A stretch of DNA of 64,000 nt from Saccharopolyspora gloriosae (GCF_022828475.1 NZ_CP059557.1:3457470-3521469); one strand, 5' to 3'. Shown: positions 1 through 9,083, counted from the first letter of the stretch. The notes: generated by a model from the sequence alone, not told the origin. Numbers and translations: made by a program.

Positions 1-1608
1 TCAGGGGAGAGCCTCGTCGGATCGGTCGCCGGGGTCGTCGCAGGCTGGGCGATGTTCCTGAGCGCCCGTGCGATCGCCGGGAGCATGGACGTCGTCACCG
101 AACTGATCACCGTCACCGACATCACCCCCGTGTGGTGGATGGCGGTGCTGATCACCCTCGGGGTGCCTGTGGTGACGGTGCTCGTCTCGCTGGCGTCCTT
201 GCGCGGCGCGGTCCGGGAACCGTTGCGGTGGGTCCGGCAGGGCTTGCCGGTGCGGCGGCGGCTGTGGGTGCGGTGCGTTCCACTCGTCGCCGGCGTCGCG
301 GGCGTCCTCGCGACCCGCGCGATGCCGTGGAACGATCAGGACATCGTCGTGTACGGGCTGGTCGGTTCGATCTCGCTGATTCTCGTGTCGGTTCCGCTGC
401 TGCTGCCGTGGACGTTGGACGCGCTGGCCCAGCGGTCGCGCGGCGGACCGGTGGCGTGGCAGCTCGCGCTGCGCAGGCTGCACTTCACCAGCGGCACCGC
501 CGCGCGCTCGGTGAGCGCCATCGCCGTTGTGGTCACCGGCGTGATCGGCCTCCAGACCTTGATCGCCACGTCGGAACAGTCGGCGGCGGAAAGCCGGTCG
601 AAGGCCGTCGCGCAACCGAACATCACGGTGACGGCCACTGAGGATCTGCAGGGGCGCGACGGCCTCACCCCCTCGCTCGCCGAAATCCGGTCGATTCCCG
701 GAGTGCGCGCCGTGTCCGGCGACCATTCGGTGGACCTGAGATCCGGGGGGACGGACCCCCGCTGGTTGTCGGTGAAGATCGCGGATTGCGCGACGATCGC
801 TCGTCTCGCTCAGGTCGACGACTGCGCCGACGGAGCCGCGTACCGAACCGACCAGGGCCGCGGTCAGAGCGCCGACGTCGATTCGAGCGGGCTGCGAGTC
901 GACGAGGGTGACCTGTGGGAGATCTACACCCGTGGCACCATCGCCAACGGCGCCGGCACGGTGGCCTGGCAGGTTCCTCCGTTGCAGGACGTCGGGGCGA
1001 CCGCCGATCGGATGATGGGCACGGAGCTGCTGCTGACGCCCGCCGCCGCCACCGGCATTCCGATGGAGACCCGTTCGGTGGAGCTCGACGTCGAGGTCGA
1101 CGACGACGCCCCGCCGGAATTGATCGAGTCGGTGCGCAACGTGGTGGCCGCAAACCTGACCGCCGGGTCGGTGGAGCCTCCCCGGACCAATCAGGACAAC
1201 TCGGATGAGCAGATCCGCGCGATCAAGTACGCGTTGCTGCTCGGAGCATTGGTCACGTTCTCCCTGATCGGGTGCAGTCTGCTGGTCACCGCGATCGAGC
1301 AGATCCAGGAACGGACCCGGCCGATGGCGGTGCTCGGTGCCGTCGGCGCCCGGCGCAGCACGCTGGTGTGGTCGGCGTTCCTGCAGAACGCGGTGCCGAT
1401 GTTGCTCACCGCGGTGCTCGCGGTGCCCGTCGGTCTGGGATTGGGGGCGTTGCTCATCGTGACGCTCCTGGAGACCTTCCCGGTCTTCGACTTCGTCGGG
1501 ATTGGCGCGGTGTTGAGCTTCGCCGCGGTCTCGGTGCTGGTCGTGACCGCGTTGACCGCTCCGGCGCTGTCCCGCGCCATGAGTTCCGAAGGCCTGCACA
1601 CGGAGTAG
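1..1608 (+). CDS. FtsX-type ABC transporter permease, 3' part
   Basis: This is the membrane subunit of a MacB/FtsX-like ABC exporter. The frame is open from base 1 and the first ATG is at 52, so the gene starts upstream of the window. About 535 residues are visible: hydrophobic segments near residues 10-60 and 90-150, a large probably extracellular domain at about 195-400, and a last group of three membrane segments from about 405 to 530. The segment reading ERTRPMAVLGAVGARR just before the final membrane helices is typical of the FtsX domain. The partner ATPase would be expected upstream and is not visible. The substrate cannot be inferred. Confidence 0.85.
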   Translation, partial: SGESLVGSVAGVVAGWAMFLSARAIAGSMDVVTELITVTDITPVWWMAVLITLGVPVVTVLVSLASLRGAVREPLRWVRQGLPVRRRLWVRCVPLVAGVAGVLATRAMPWNDQDIVVYGLVGSISLILVSVPLLLPWTLDALAQRSRGGPVAWQLALRRLHFTSGTAARSVSAIAVVVTGVIGLQTLIATSEQSAAESRSKAVAQPNITVTATEDLQGRDGLTPSLAEIRSIPGVRAVSGDHSVDLRSGGTDPRWLSVKIADCATIARLAQVDDCADGAAYRTDQGRGQSADVDSSGLRVDEGDLWEIYTRGTIANGAGTVAWQVPPLQDVGATADRMMGTELLLTPAAATGIPMETRSVELDVEVDDDAPPELIESVRNVVAANLTAGSVEPPRTNQDNSDEQIRAIKYALLLGALVTFSLIGCSLLVTAIEQIQERTRPMAVLGAVGARRSTLVWSAFLQNAVPMLLTAVLAVPVGLGLGALLIVTLLETFPVFDFVGIGAVLSFAAVSVLVVTALTAPALSRAMSSEGLHTE

Positions 1609-1667
1609 CCCGCACCGGGCCGTCACCTCCGCGCATTCGCGCGCCGCGACATATCTATCGGCACGAT

Positions 1668-1709
1668 GTCTTCAGTGTCGACTGAAATTAATCCGAAGCG
1701 ACTGAAGAC
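1668..1709. promoter_or_regulatory. AT-richer inverted repeat, site S1
   Basis: GTCTTCAGT at 1668-1676 is the inverted copy of ACTGAAGAC at 1701-1709, with a further ACTGAA at 1681-1686. The core at 1672-1691 is nearly repeated at 9708-9727 and more loosely at 9149-9168. It lies between the 3' ends of the permease gene and a small minus-strand gene, so it may act as a terminator or a regulator site. Confidence 0.35.
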
Positions 1710-1737
1710 CGACAAGAACAGCAACGAAGCAAGAGGC

Positions 1738-1845
1738 CTACTTCAGCCGTCGGCGGCGCAGATCGGTGCGGATGTCCCACGCCGTCCACCAGACGCCGCC
1801 CAGCGCCACCGCGCCCAGCAGGAACAGCAGCAGGTACTCGCTCAT
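1738..1845 (-). CDS. small single-pass membrane protein (35 aa)
   Basis: The product has a hydrophobic stretch (YLLLFLLGAVALGGVWW) followed by a short tail ending in a run of arginines (RRRRLK), which predicts one membrane helix with a cytoplasmic basic end. GGGAG lies 7 nt before the ATG, and the length and composition are those of a genuine membrane microprotein rather than a chance frame. I do not recognise a family. It is convergent with the permease gene, with site S1 between them. Confidence 0.5.
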   Translation of the reverse strand: MSEYLLLFLLGAVALGGVWWTAWDIRTDLRRRRLK

Positions 1846-2142
1846 GGCAGGGCTCCCGGAACGGTCCTCGGAAAGATCGTCCGCGGACTCGGCCGGATTC
1901 GCCGCCGCGGGACACCGTGTCCAGTGGTCTCGGCACCGGACACGGCTCCGAGCCTAGTGACGTCCGCCTCCTGATCGCCGGATGGAAACGGGCGCCCGCG
2001 ATCACCCCGGACGACCGGATCGCGCGGCCCGGCCGGGTGACCCTTCGGCATGTCCGCCCCGGTCCGTGACCAGCGGACTCGGACGATGGTGGGCTCCCGG
2101 ACATCAACTCAGCCGACTCGGGGAAGGAAGTGCTCCACAGTC

Positions 2143-2337
2143 ATGTCCCCCGCACATCAGGTGGTGTTGGCCGAGGCGCTGAGCACGCACGGCGAAGTCG
2201 GCACCTTGACCTTGACCGCCGGTGGCCTGCTCGGATTCGTCGCGCTGTATCGCCGACGGCGGGCCACACTGTCGAAGCGGCGGGCGCGGGCGGTGAGCAG
2301 GCCGAACCTGGCGGACCCCGCGGTCCCGCGGCAGTGA
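2143..2337 (+). CDS. small hypothetical membrane protein (64 aa)
   Basis: From the ATG at 2143 the product has an N-terminal amphipathic part, one hydrophobic stretch (TLTAGGLLGFVALY) at about 31-44, and then a strongly basic tail beginning RRRRATLSKRRARA. This predicts a single-pass protein with a cytoplasmic basic tail. A purine-rich GGGAAGGAAG lies 12 nt upstream, a little far for a ribosome site. The gene sits 55 bp before murT in the same direction and could be cotranscribed with it. The family is not recognised, and an in-frame start at 2050 is possible but less likely. Confidence 0.45.
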   Translation: MSPAHQVVLAEALSTHGEVGTLTLTAGGLLGFVALYRRRRATLSKRRARAVSRPNLADPAVPRQ

Positions 2338-2392
2338 GGTGAAGCCGGAAACGGCCACCGCACCACCGCTGTTCGTCAAGGGGGAGTGACGA

Positions 2393-3820
2393 ATGACCGG
2401 AACCAGAAGGGACGGCGAACGGACGACGGGGCAGGGCGACGCCGACGACGAACCGGCCAAGCCGAGCGACGCGTCGCCGACGCCGCCGTGGCCGCGCGAA
2501 GCCGACGATCCACCGGCGTCACCCGGCCCGTCCACGTCGGACGATCCGGACGCGCCGTGGCGAGTGATCGCCCCGCCGCGCCCGGCCCCGCAGGCACCCG
2601 GCAGTCCACTGCGGACATCACTGGCGCTCGGCGCCGGACGGGTCGTGGCGAGCATGTCGCGCAGGCTGCGCCTGGGCAGCGGCGGCATGATCGGCGGCAG
2701 GCTCGCGCTGAGCCTGCAACCGGGACTGCTCGCGCGGCTTGCCGCCGGGCGCCGGATCGTCATGATCACCGGTACCAACGGCAAGACCACCACCACCGCG
2801 CTGGTCGCGGAGGCACTGCGCAGCCGTGGCTCGGCGACCAGCAACGTCACCGGCGCCAACATGCTCGACGGGCACGTGGCGGCGCTGATGACGGACCTGT
2901 CCGCGCCGTTCGCGTCGCTGGAAGTCGACGAGCTGCACCTGGCTCAGGTCACCGCCGAATTCAGCCCCGCCGTGATCCTGCTGCTCAACCTCAGCCGGGA
3001 CCAGATGGATCGGGTCGGTGAGATCCGCACCGTGCAGCGCAGCCTCCGCACCGCGTTGGAACAGGCACCGCAGACCCGAGTCGTGGCCAACCGCGACGAT
3101 CCGAACATCGTCTCCGTCGCCACCGGGCATCCGTCGGTGACCTGGGTGTCCGGCGGCACGCGCTGGACGCACGACGCGCTGAACTGCCCGCGGTGCGGAG
3201 CCTTCATCACCGATCTGGACGGTCCCTGGCACTGCGAGTGCGGACTATCCCGCCCGGAGGCCGATTGGACGGTCACCGAGACCGGGATCGTCGGACCGGA
3301 CGGGCGGGAGCGGGAACTGACCCTCGCGCTTCCCGGCCACGTGAACCGGGTCAACGCCGCGTTCGCGGTCGCCGCGGCGACCGAGCTCGGCTGCGATCCG
3401 TCCGAGGTGCTGGCCCGCGTCGCGGATCTGCGCCAGGCCAGTGGCCGCTACTCGACGGTGCTGCTCGACGACCGGGTGGTGCGGCTGTTGCTGGCGAAGA
3501 ACCCGGCGAGCTGGCTGGAGATGCTCGACCTCGTCTCCGGGCACGACCGCCCGCTGATCTTGTCGGTCAACAGCAGGGAAGCCGACGGCTACGACGTGTC
3601 GTGGCTGTGGGACGTGGACTTCGCGACGCTGCAAGGGAGGTCGGTGTTGGTGACCGGCGACCGAGGACTGGATCTGGCGGTACGGCTGCGGTACGCGGGA
3701 GTGTCCTGCGAGGTGGCCGCCACCGCGCAGGACGCGCTGGCCCGCAGCGGCCCGGAACCGGACGTGATCGCGAACTACACCGCGTTCCGCGACCTGCTCG
3801 CCCGGAGCGTCGTCCGATGA
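2393..3820 (+). CDS. murT: lipid II isoglutaminyl synthase, Mur ligase subunit MurT
   Basis: MurT activates the alpha-carboxyl of D-Glu in the lipid II stem peptide with ATP, so that GatD can amidate it to D-isoglutamine. The Mur-ligase P-loop GTNGKTT is at about residue 126. A four-cysteine ribbon (CPRCG...CECG, about 265-283) sits in the middle domain and is a MurT hallmark. A DUF1727-type C-terminal domain follows. The first ~85 residues are a Pro/Asp-rich, probably disordered extension beyond the usual family start, so a downstream start is possible. GGGGGAG precedes the ATG by 6 nt. The stop overlaps the gatD start (ATGA), as expected for an obligate pair. Confidence 0.95.
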   Translation: MTGTRRDGERTTGQGDADDEPAKPSDASPTPPWPREADDPPASPGPSTSDDPDAPWRVIAPPRPAPQAPGSPLRTSLALGAGRVVASMSRRLRLGSGGMIGGRLALSLQPGLLARLAAGRRIVMITGTNGKTTTTALVAEALRSRGSATSNVTGANMLDGHVAALMTDLSAPFASLEVDELHLAQVTAEFSPAVILLLNLSRDQMDRVGEIRTVQRSLRTALEQAPQTRVVANRDDPNIVSVATGHPSVTWVSGGTRWTHDALNCPRCGAFITDLDGPWHCECGLSRPEADWTVTETGIVGPDGRERELTLALPGHVNRVNAAFAVAAATELGCDPSEVLARVADLRQASGRYSTVLLDDRVVRLLLAKNPASWLEMLDLVSGHDRPLILSVNSREADGYDVSWLWDVDFATLQGRSVLVTGDRGLDLAVRLRYAGVSCEVAATAQDALARSGPEPDVIANYTAFRDLLARSVVR

Positions 3821-4542
3821 GCGGCGGGGGAGTGCGGATCGCGCTGGTGCTGCCGGACCTGCTGGGCACCTACGGGGATCGCGGGAACATGCTGGTGCTG
3901 GAGCGGCGGCTGCACTGGCGGGGCATTCCGAGCGAGACCGTCACCGTGCTGTCCTCGTCGGCGGTGGTACCCGACTCGTGCGACCTGTACCTGCTGGGCG
4001 GTGGCGAGGACGTGGCGCAGACCGCGGCGATGCGGGTGCTGTCGCGGTCGCCCGGGTTGCAGCGGGCCGCCGCCCGGGGCGCTCCGGTGCTGGGGATCTG
4101 CGGTGGCCTGCAGGTGCTGGGCACGGAGTTCACCACCGGCGACGGGGTGCGGCACGAAGGCCTCGGCTTGGTCGACGCGGTCACCGAGCCCGCGGGGGAG
4201 CGGGCCATCGGTGAGGTGACGACGGACTGCCTGCTCGCCGGGGTCGGCATGCTCACGGGTTTCGAGAACCACCTGGGCCGGACCCGGCTGGGCTCGGGTT
4301 CGATGCCGCTGGGCCGGGTCACGCGCGGGATCGGCAACGGGCCGGAACGGGCGGAGGGGGTGGTGCGCGGGCACGTCGTGTGCACCTATCTGCACGGCCC
4401 GATCCTGGCGCGCAATCCGGCGTTGGCGGACTTGCTGCTGGGCTGGGCGGTGGGCGCCCCGTTGCAGCCCATCACCGAGCCGGAAGAGCTCGCCGCGCTG
4501 CGCGTCGAACGCAGCCGGATGCGCGCCCGCAACCCCAAGTGA
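3817..4542 (+). CDS. gatD: lipid II isoglutaminyl synthase, glutaminase subunit GatD
   Basis: GatD is a class I glutamine amidotransferase that hydrolyses glutamine and passes ammonia to MurT. The nucleophile elbow GICGG has Cys at about residue 95, and the catalytic His is in the YLHGP motif near residue 192. At 241 aa it matches the family length. The ATG overlaps the murT stop by four bases, so translation is probably coupled. It ends one base before the stop of murJ on the other strand, so the two transcripts are convergent with no spacer. Confidence 0.95.
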   Translation: MSGGGVRIALVLPDLLGTYGDRGNMLVLERRLHWRGIPSETVTVLSSSAVVPDSCDLYLLGGGEDVAQTAAMRVLSRSPGLQRAAARGAPVLGICGGLQVLGTEFTTGDGVRHEGLGLVDAVTEPAGERAIGEVTTDCLLAGVGMLTGFENHLGRTRLGSGSMPLGRVTRGIGNGPERAEGVVRGHVVCTYLHGPILARNPALADLLLGWAVGAPLQPITEPEELAALRVERSRMRARNPK

Positions 4543-6162
4543 TCACCTTCGGCGGTGCAGGGCGGCCCGCACGGGGTCCATTTCCGGTGCCTTGACCAGC
4601 AGCAGGCCGCCGAAGCTGACGGCGAGCACGACGACACCGTCCACGACGAGGGTGAGCCAGGCCCCGGCGATCACCCCGGTGGTGCCGAGGGCCGCGCTGA
4701 CGGCCGCGTCGGCCGCGATGGCGCAGCAGCAGGCGACGAGGGTGACCGCGAGCGCGCGCAGGATGCTCAGCGCGGTGCGGCGGGTGCGGATTCCGCCGAT
4801 CCGCACGCTCAGCCAGAGCTGTCCGACGAGGGCGCCGAGCACGAAGCTCAGCGACATGGCCAGCGCGACGCCCACCACGAGGTTCGCGGGATCCATGGTG
4901 GCGAGGAACAGGTAGCACAGGGCGGTGCGGAACCCGACCATGATCAGGTTGATGACGGTCGGGGTGCGGGCGTCCTTCATCGCGTAGAAGGCCCGGAGCT
5001 GCAGCATCGTGATCGCGAACGGCACGATGCCCAGCGCGCACACCCCGATGGTGGCGCCCAGCCGGTCCGCGGCGGCGATGCCGTTGTTGCCGAGGGAGAA
5101 GAACGCGATGCCGAGCGAGCCGCCCGCGACCACCATCAGCGCGCTGATCGGCAGCAGCAGGACCGCGCTCATCCGGGTGCCGAGGGAGAGGTCGGCGACG
5201 AACTCGCCGGAGTCCCGGTCGGTGGCGGAGCGGCTGATGCGCGGCATCAGCGCGGTCAGCAGGGACACGCCGAGGACTCCGTAGGGCACCTGGGACAGCA
5301 GCCAGGCGTAGGTGAAGGTGGCGACGCTGCCCTCGGTGCCCTGCGCGCCGACTCTGGTGGTGACGATCATGCCGAGTTGGCTGATCAGGGTGTAGAGCAC
5401 GACCCAGCCGGCGAGGGAGGCGAACTCGCCGAGGCGGTGGTCCCAGCCCCACCGCCAGCGGAACCGGAATCCGGTGGCGCGCAGCGCGATGGCCACCACG
5501 AGGCTCTGCGCCACGATGCCGAGGGCGGTGCCGATGCCGAGCACCAGCAGCTTCGGTTCGCCCATCCGCACCGGGTCCAGGGAGATGGTGCCGGGCAGCA
5601 GCACGAACACTCCTGCCGTGGCGAGCACGACGACGTTGTTCAGCACCGGCGCCCAGGCGGGCGGGCCGAAGACGTGTCGCGCGTTGAGCACCGCCGACAG
5701 CAGCGCGGACAGGCCGTAGAAAAGGATCGCCGGCAGCAGCAGGTAGGCGAACGCGGTGGTCAGCGCCGTGTTCGCGCGGGTGTCGGCGCCGAGGTAGAGC
5801 GCGGTGAGCAGGGGAGCGGTGGCCACGGCCAGGACGGTCGCGGCCGCCATGAGCACCCCGCCTGTGGTGATCAGCCATTGCGCGTAGGACTCGCCGTCGC
5901 GTTCGCCGCGTTGCTGCGCCCGCACGAGCAGCGGCACCGCGACGCTGGTGAGCACGCCGCCGAGCAGGAGTTCGTTGACCACGGTCGGCAGGGTGTTGGC
6001 GACCGTGTAGGAGTCGTTGACCATGCCGAGCCCGAGCACGGCCACGAGCACGACCTTCGCGCCGAGCCCGGTGATGCGGCTGACGATGGTGGCGACGGCC
6101 ATCGTGCCGCCCGCCCGTGCCAGGGACGGCTGCCGACGTGCTGATTCGGCCTGTTCGACCAC
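4543..6162 (-). CDS. murJ: lipid II flippase MurJ (MviN family)
   Basis: This is a multidrug/oligosaccharidyl-lipid/polysaccharide-superfamily integral membrane protein predicted to flip lipid II across the cytoplasmic membrane. At 539 aa with about 14 hydrophobic segments it fits the MurJ core. The N-terminal pattern TIVSRITGLGAKVVLV and the conserved ANTLPTVVNELLLGG region are typical. It lacks the long cytoplasmic pseudokinase extension found in mycobacterial MviN. The start is a GTG with GGGGG five bases upstream. It is convergent with murT-gatD, which act on the same substrate. Confidence 0.9.
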   Translation of the reverse strand: MVEQAESARRQPSLARAGGTMAVATIVSRITGLGAKVVLVAVLGLGMVNDSYTVANTLPTVVNELLLGGVLTSVAVPLLVRAQQRGERDGESYAQWLITTGGVLMAAATVLAVATAPLLTALYLGADTRANTALTTAFAYLLLPAILFYGLSALLSAVLNARHVFGPPAWAPVLNNVVVLATAGVFVLLPGTISLDPVRMGEPKLLVLGIGTALGIVAQSLVVAIALRATGFRFRWRWGWDHRLGEFASLAGWVVLYTLISQLGMIVTTRVGAQGTEGSVATFTYAWLLSQVPYGVLGVSLLTALMPRISRSATDRDSGEFVADLSLGTRMSAVLLLPISALMVVAGGSLGIAFFSLGNNGIAAADRLGATIGVCALGIVPFAITMLQLRAFYAMKDARTPTVINLIMVGFRTALCYLFLATMDPANLVVGVALAMSLSFVLGALVGQLWLSVRIGGIRTRRTALSILRALAVTLVACCCAIAADAAVSAALGTTGVIAGAWLTLVVDGVVVLAVSFGGLLLVKAPEMDPVRAALHRRR

Positions 6163-6319
6163 GGTGCCCCCAACCGTCCGGATCCCTCGCCCGTCGGCGA
6201 CTGTGGCACGAATCTGAGCCTGCCGCGTCCCAGTTCATCGTGCGGGTGAGCGCCGGTGACCGTTCATGACACGCTGGGGGCGGTCCGCACGATCGTCGGC
6301 GGGCGGAGAGGTGTGCGTG

Positions 6320-6802
6320 ATGATCGCGGTTGGTGGACTGCTCGTGGTCGCGGGCCTGATCACGCTCGCGGCGGGGGACTGGAGCGGGCAGTGGTGGCTG
6401 CTTCCCGGGGGCCTGATCGCGGGCGGGATCGGAGTGCTGGTGGCCGGGCTGGTGGCGCGGGTGCGGCGCAGGCTCGCTCCGCTGCGGGCCGCACGCCGGG
6501 TCACGTCGTCGGCTCCCGGCTCCGGCGGGCCGGTTCAGCGGCTCCGGGCGATCCCGACGATGATCACGGCGCCTTGGCGGGGTGGGGACGCGGCGGTGCC
6601 GAAGTATCAGACGGTGCTGTGGCTGGCCGGGTTGCTGTATTTGATCTGGCCGATCGATGTGATTCCGGATCTGCTGCCGCTGGTGGGGATCACCGATGAC
6701 ATCGGGGTCGGCGCGTGGCTGCTGACCAGCCTTTACGCGGAGGCGGGCAACCAGGTGGCGCGGCAACGCTCGGCGCTCACCTCGGAGGAGGAGAAGGACT
6801 GA
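6320..6802 (+). CDS. YkvA/DUF1232 family membrane protein
   Basis: The protein has two N-terminal hydrophobic segments, a basic linker, and a C-terminal DUF1232 motif (LIWPIDVIPDLLP, then GITDDIG). Its biochemical role is unknown. GGAGAG at 6304-6310 favours the ATG at 6320 (160 aa); an in-frame GTG at 6311 and an ATG at 6266 are alternatives. It is divergent from murJ. The identification rests on the very characteristic proline/aspartate motif. Confidence 0.8.
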   Translation: MIAVGGLLVVAGLITLAAGDWSGQWWLLPGGLIAGGIGVLVAGLVARVRRRLAPLRAARRVTSSAPGSGGPVQRLRAIPTMITAPWRGGDAAVPKYQTVLWLAGLLYLIWPIDVIPDLLPLVGITDDIGVGAWLLTSLYAEAGNQVARQRSALTSEEEKD

Positions 6803-6814
6803 TCCCGTGGGCGG

Positions 6815-6913
6815 TCAGTGTTCGGCCGTGCCGGTCGTCTTGCCGTGGGCGATGAGGATGATGCCGATGCCGAGCCGCCCGATGAAGGTGAACAGATCGC
6901 GCAGGACGTTCAT
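6815..6913 (-). CDS. short DoxX-like membrane peptide, probably a remnant
   Basis: The 32-residue frame reads LFTFIGRLGIGIILIAHG near its start, which matches the first membrane helix and conserved HG of DoxX-family proteins. It then stops after TTGTAEH, whereas DoxX proteins continue for about 100 residues. GGGAAAG sits just before the ATG. It is either a genuine microprotein or the N-terminal stump of a deleted doxX gene. No continuation is seen in other frames, because the DUF1232 gene occupies the space. Confidence 0.4.
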   Translation of the reverse strand: MNVLRDLFTFIGRLGIGIILIAHGKTTGTAEH

Positions 6914-6991
6914 GAGCTTTCCCGGGTGTCGCGGCGGTGCGGGGGAGGTGTCTCAGGGGCTTCGGCAGCGGGCATCGCAGGTCACGACATG

Positions 6992-7023
6992 CCTGTGGCC
7001 CCGGCGATACCGGGGGCCACAGG
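6992..7023. terminator. hairpin terminator after the acyl-CoA dehydrogenase gene
   Basis: CCTGTGGCCCCGG pairs with CCGGGGGCCACAGG around a 5-nt loop (one bulge). It lies 30 bp beyond the stop of the minus-strand dehydrogenase gene. There is no long T-run, as is common in high-GC genomes. Confidence 0.6.
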
Positions 7024-7053
7024 TTCGGGAGCGGTCGGATCCGCTTCGCCGGA

Positions 7054-8211
7054 TCAGCCCTTGAGCAGGGACCGGGCCATCACCATGCGCTGGATCTGGT
7101 TGGTGCCCTCGTAGATCTGGGTGATCTTGGCGTCGCGCATCATGCGCTCGACGGGGAAGTCGCGGGTGTAGCCCGCGCCGCCGAACAGCTGCACGGCGTC
7201 GGTGGTGACCTCCATGGCCACGTCGGAGGCGAAGCACTTCGCGGCCGCGGAGATGAACCCGAGGTTGCCTTCACCGCGCTCGGCGCGGGCCGCCGAGATG
7301 TAGACCATGTGCCGGGCGGCCTCGATCTTCATCGCCATGTCGGCGAGCATGAACTGCACGCCCTGGAAGTCGCTGATGGACTTGCCGAACTGCTTGCGTT
7401 CCTTGACGTAGTCGATCGCCGCGTCCAGCGCGCCCTGGGCGATGCCGATGGCCTGGGCGCCGATGGTGGGACGGGTGTGGTCGAGGGTGCGCAGCGCCGT
7501 CTTGAAGCCGGTGCCGGGCTCCCCGACGATGCGGTCGCCGGGGATGGTGCAGTCCTCGAAGTAGAGCTCCACGGTGGGGGAACCCTTGATGCCGAGCTTC
7601 TTCTCCTTCGGGCCGACCACAAAGCCGGGGTCGTCCTTGTGCACGGCGAACGCGCTGATGCCGTTGGCGCCCTTGTCCGGGTCGGTCACGGCCATCACGG
7701 TGTACCAGCTGGACACGCCGCCGTTGGTGATCCAGCACTTGGTGCCGTTGAGCACCCAGTTGTCGCCGTCCTGGCGGGCGCGGGTCTTCATGGATCCGGC
7801 GTCGGAGCCGGCTTCCCGCTCGGACAGCGCGTAGGACGCGGTGGCGGTGCCCGCGGCGAGGTCGCCGAGGACCTTCTTCTTGAGGTCCTCGGAGCCGGAC
7901 AGGATGATCGGCATGGTGCCGAGCTTGTTCACCGCGGGAATCAGCGAGGAGGAGGCGCAGACGCGGGCGACCTCTTCGATGACGATGCAGGTGGCGATGG
8001 AGTCGGCGCCTTCGCCGCCGTACGCCTCGGGCACGTGCACCGCGGCGAAACCGGCTTTGACCAGGGCGTCGAGTGCTTCTTGCGGGTAGCGCTCCTGCTC
8101 GTCGACTTCGGCGGCGTGCGGAGCGATCTCCTTTTCGGCGAGCGCGCGCACCGCTTCGCGAAGGGCGTCGTGCTCGTCGGCCAGTCGGTAGGTCTCGAAG
8201 TTCGGGTTCAC
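7054..8211 (-). CDS. acyl-CoA dehydrogenase
   Basis: This flavoenzyme oxidises acyl-CoA to enoyl-CoA, with electron-transfer flavoprotein as acceptor. Conserved blocks are visible: ALSEREAGSDAG and KCWITNGG in the middle domain, RKQFGKSISDFQ, the cofactor-binding QLFGGAGY, and YEGTNQIQR near the C terminus with the catalytic Glu. At 385 aa the length is standard. The start is GTG at 8211 with GGGAGG six bases upstream. It is divergent from a TetR regulator, and a 13-bp palindrome lies in the shared control region. The acyl chain-length preference cannot be read from sequence. Confidence 0.92.
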   Translation of the reverse strand: MNPNFETYRLADEHDALREAVRALAEKEIAPHAAEVDEQERYPQEALDALVKAGFAAVHVPEAYGGEGADSIATCIVIEEVARVCASSSLIPAVNKLGTMPIILSGSEDLKKKVLGDLAAGTATASYALSEREAGSDAGSMKTRARQDGDNWVLNGTKCWITNGGVSSWYTVMAVTDPDKGANGISAFAVHKDDPGFVVGPKEKKLGIKGSPTVELYFEDCTIPGDRIVGEPGTGFKTALRTLDHTRPTIGAQAIGIAQGALDAAIDYVKERKQFGKSISDFQGVQFMLADMAMKIEAARHMVYISAARAERGEGNLGFISAAAKCFASDVAMEVTTDAVQLFGGAGYTRDFPVERMMRDAKITQIYEGTNQIQRMVMARSLLKG

Positions 8212-8313
8212 CGCTTGCCTCCCGTCTCCAGCGTGCCGCTGGGGTCGTGGTGATCGCCGGATCCGGGTGCGGTGGATGATGCCCTCCGCATCCTCGTGCG
8301 ACGAAATCCTAAC

Positions 8314-8326
8314 GGCACGCAGTGCC
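8314..8326. promoter_or_regulatory. candidate TetR operator, copy 1
   Basis: GGCACGCAGTGCC is a perfect palindrome around its centre, between the divergent acyl-CoA dehydrogenase and TetR genes. It covers the expected -35 region of a TATATT -10 box at 8345-8350. A second copy with two changes lies at 9084-9096. Confidence 0.5.
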
Positions 8327-8356
8327 ACCGACAATGAGGGTGGGTATATTTCGGCC

Positions 8357-9082
8357 ATGTCCGAGCAGCCGAGACCGCGAGCCGGTCGCACTCCGCAGGG
8401 CCGTCGCCGGATCCGCGGCACGTTGTCGCTGGCGGCGCTGGACCTGTTCGCGGCGAACGGGTTCGAGGCGACCACGGTGGATCAGATCGCCGAGGCCGCG
8501 GGTGTCGGCAGGCGCACCTTCTTCCGGTACTTCCGGTCCAAGGAGGACGCCGTCTTCGGTGATCACGAGGAGCGGCTGGCGGATGCGGCGGAGTTCCTCG
8601 ACGGCGCCGTCGGCACCGAGGAACCGCTGCTGGTGGTGAGCCGGGCCGCGGAGGCGGTGCTGGACACCTATCTCGCCGAGCCCGAAGTGTCGCTGCAGCG
8701 GTTCGCCCTCACCCGGCAGGTGTCGTCCTTGCGGGACAAGGAGATCGCCAGCACCGACGGCTACCAGCGGGCGTTCGCGCGGTACCTGCGCGGCCGTTAT
8801 GCGGAAGATCCGGACGGGGCGCTGCGGGCGGCGGTGGCCGCGGCCGCGATCGTCGCCGCGCACAACCAGGTCCTGCGGGAGTGGCTCAAGAGCGGTGCCC
8901 ACCTCGACGCGCGCAGCCGGTTGCGCGGGGCCTTGGCGGTCGTGCGCACCGGCCTGTCCTCGGCTTGGGACGGCGCGGCCGATGACGTGGTCGTCGGCGT
9001 CGTGCGCACCGGGGCACCGGCCGCGGCCGTGCTCAAGCAGCTGGAGGAAGTCCTCCGGGATCTCCCCGACGCGCGACCCTAG
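8357..9082 (+). CDS. TetR family transcriptional regulator
   Basis: The DNA-binding domain is at about residues 17-63 and includes LAALDLFAANGFEATTVDQI and GRRTFFRYFRSKEDAV, the classic TetR helix-turn-helix and its following tyrosine/phenylalanine. The C-terminal ligand domain is unassigned. It is divergent from the acyl-CoA dehydrogenase gene, so it probably represses that gene in response to an acyl-CoA or similar ligand (inference from context). TATATT at 8345-8350 is only six bases from the ATG, so the transcript may be leaderless. Confidence 0.9.
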   Translation: MSEQPRPRAGRTPQGRRRIRGTLSLAALDLFAANGFEATTVDQIAEAAGVGRRTFFRYFRSKEDAVFGDHEERLADAAEFLDGAVGTEEPLLVVSRAAEAVLDTYLAEPEVSLQRFALTRQVSSLRDKEIASTDGYQRAFARYLRGRYAEDPDGALRAAVAAAAIVAAHNQVLREWLKSGAHLDARSRLRGALAVVRTGLSSAWDGAADDVVVGVVRTGAPAAAVLKQLEEVLRDLPDARP

Positions 9083-9083
9083 C

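Noticed and set aside
4472-6766. Long alternative frame over murJ and its flanks
   Set aside because: It is Arg/His/Pro-rich without motifs, while the murJ frame gives a well-formed membrane protein.
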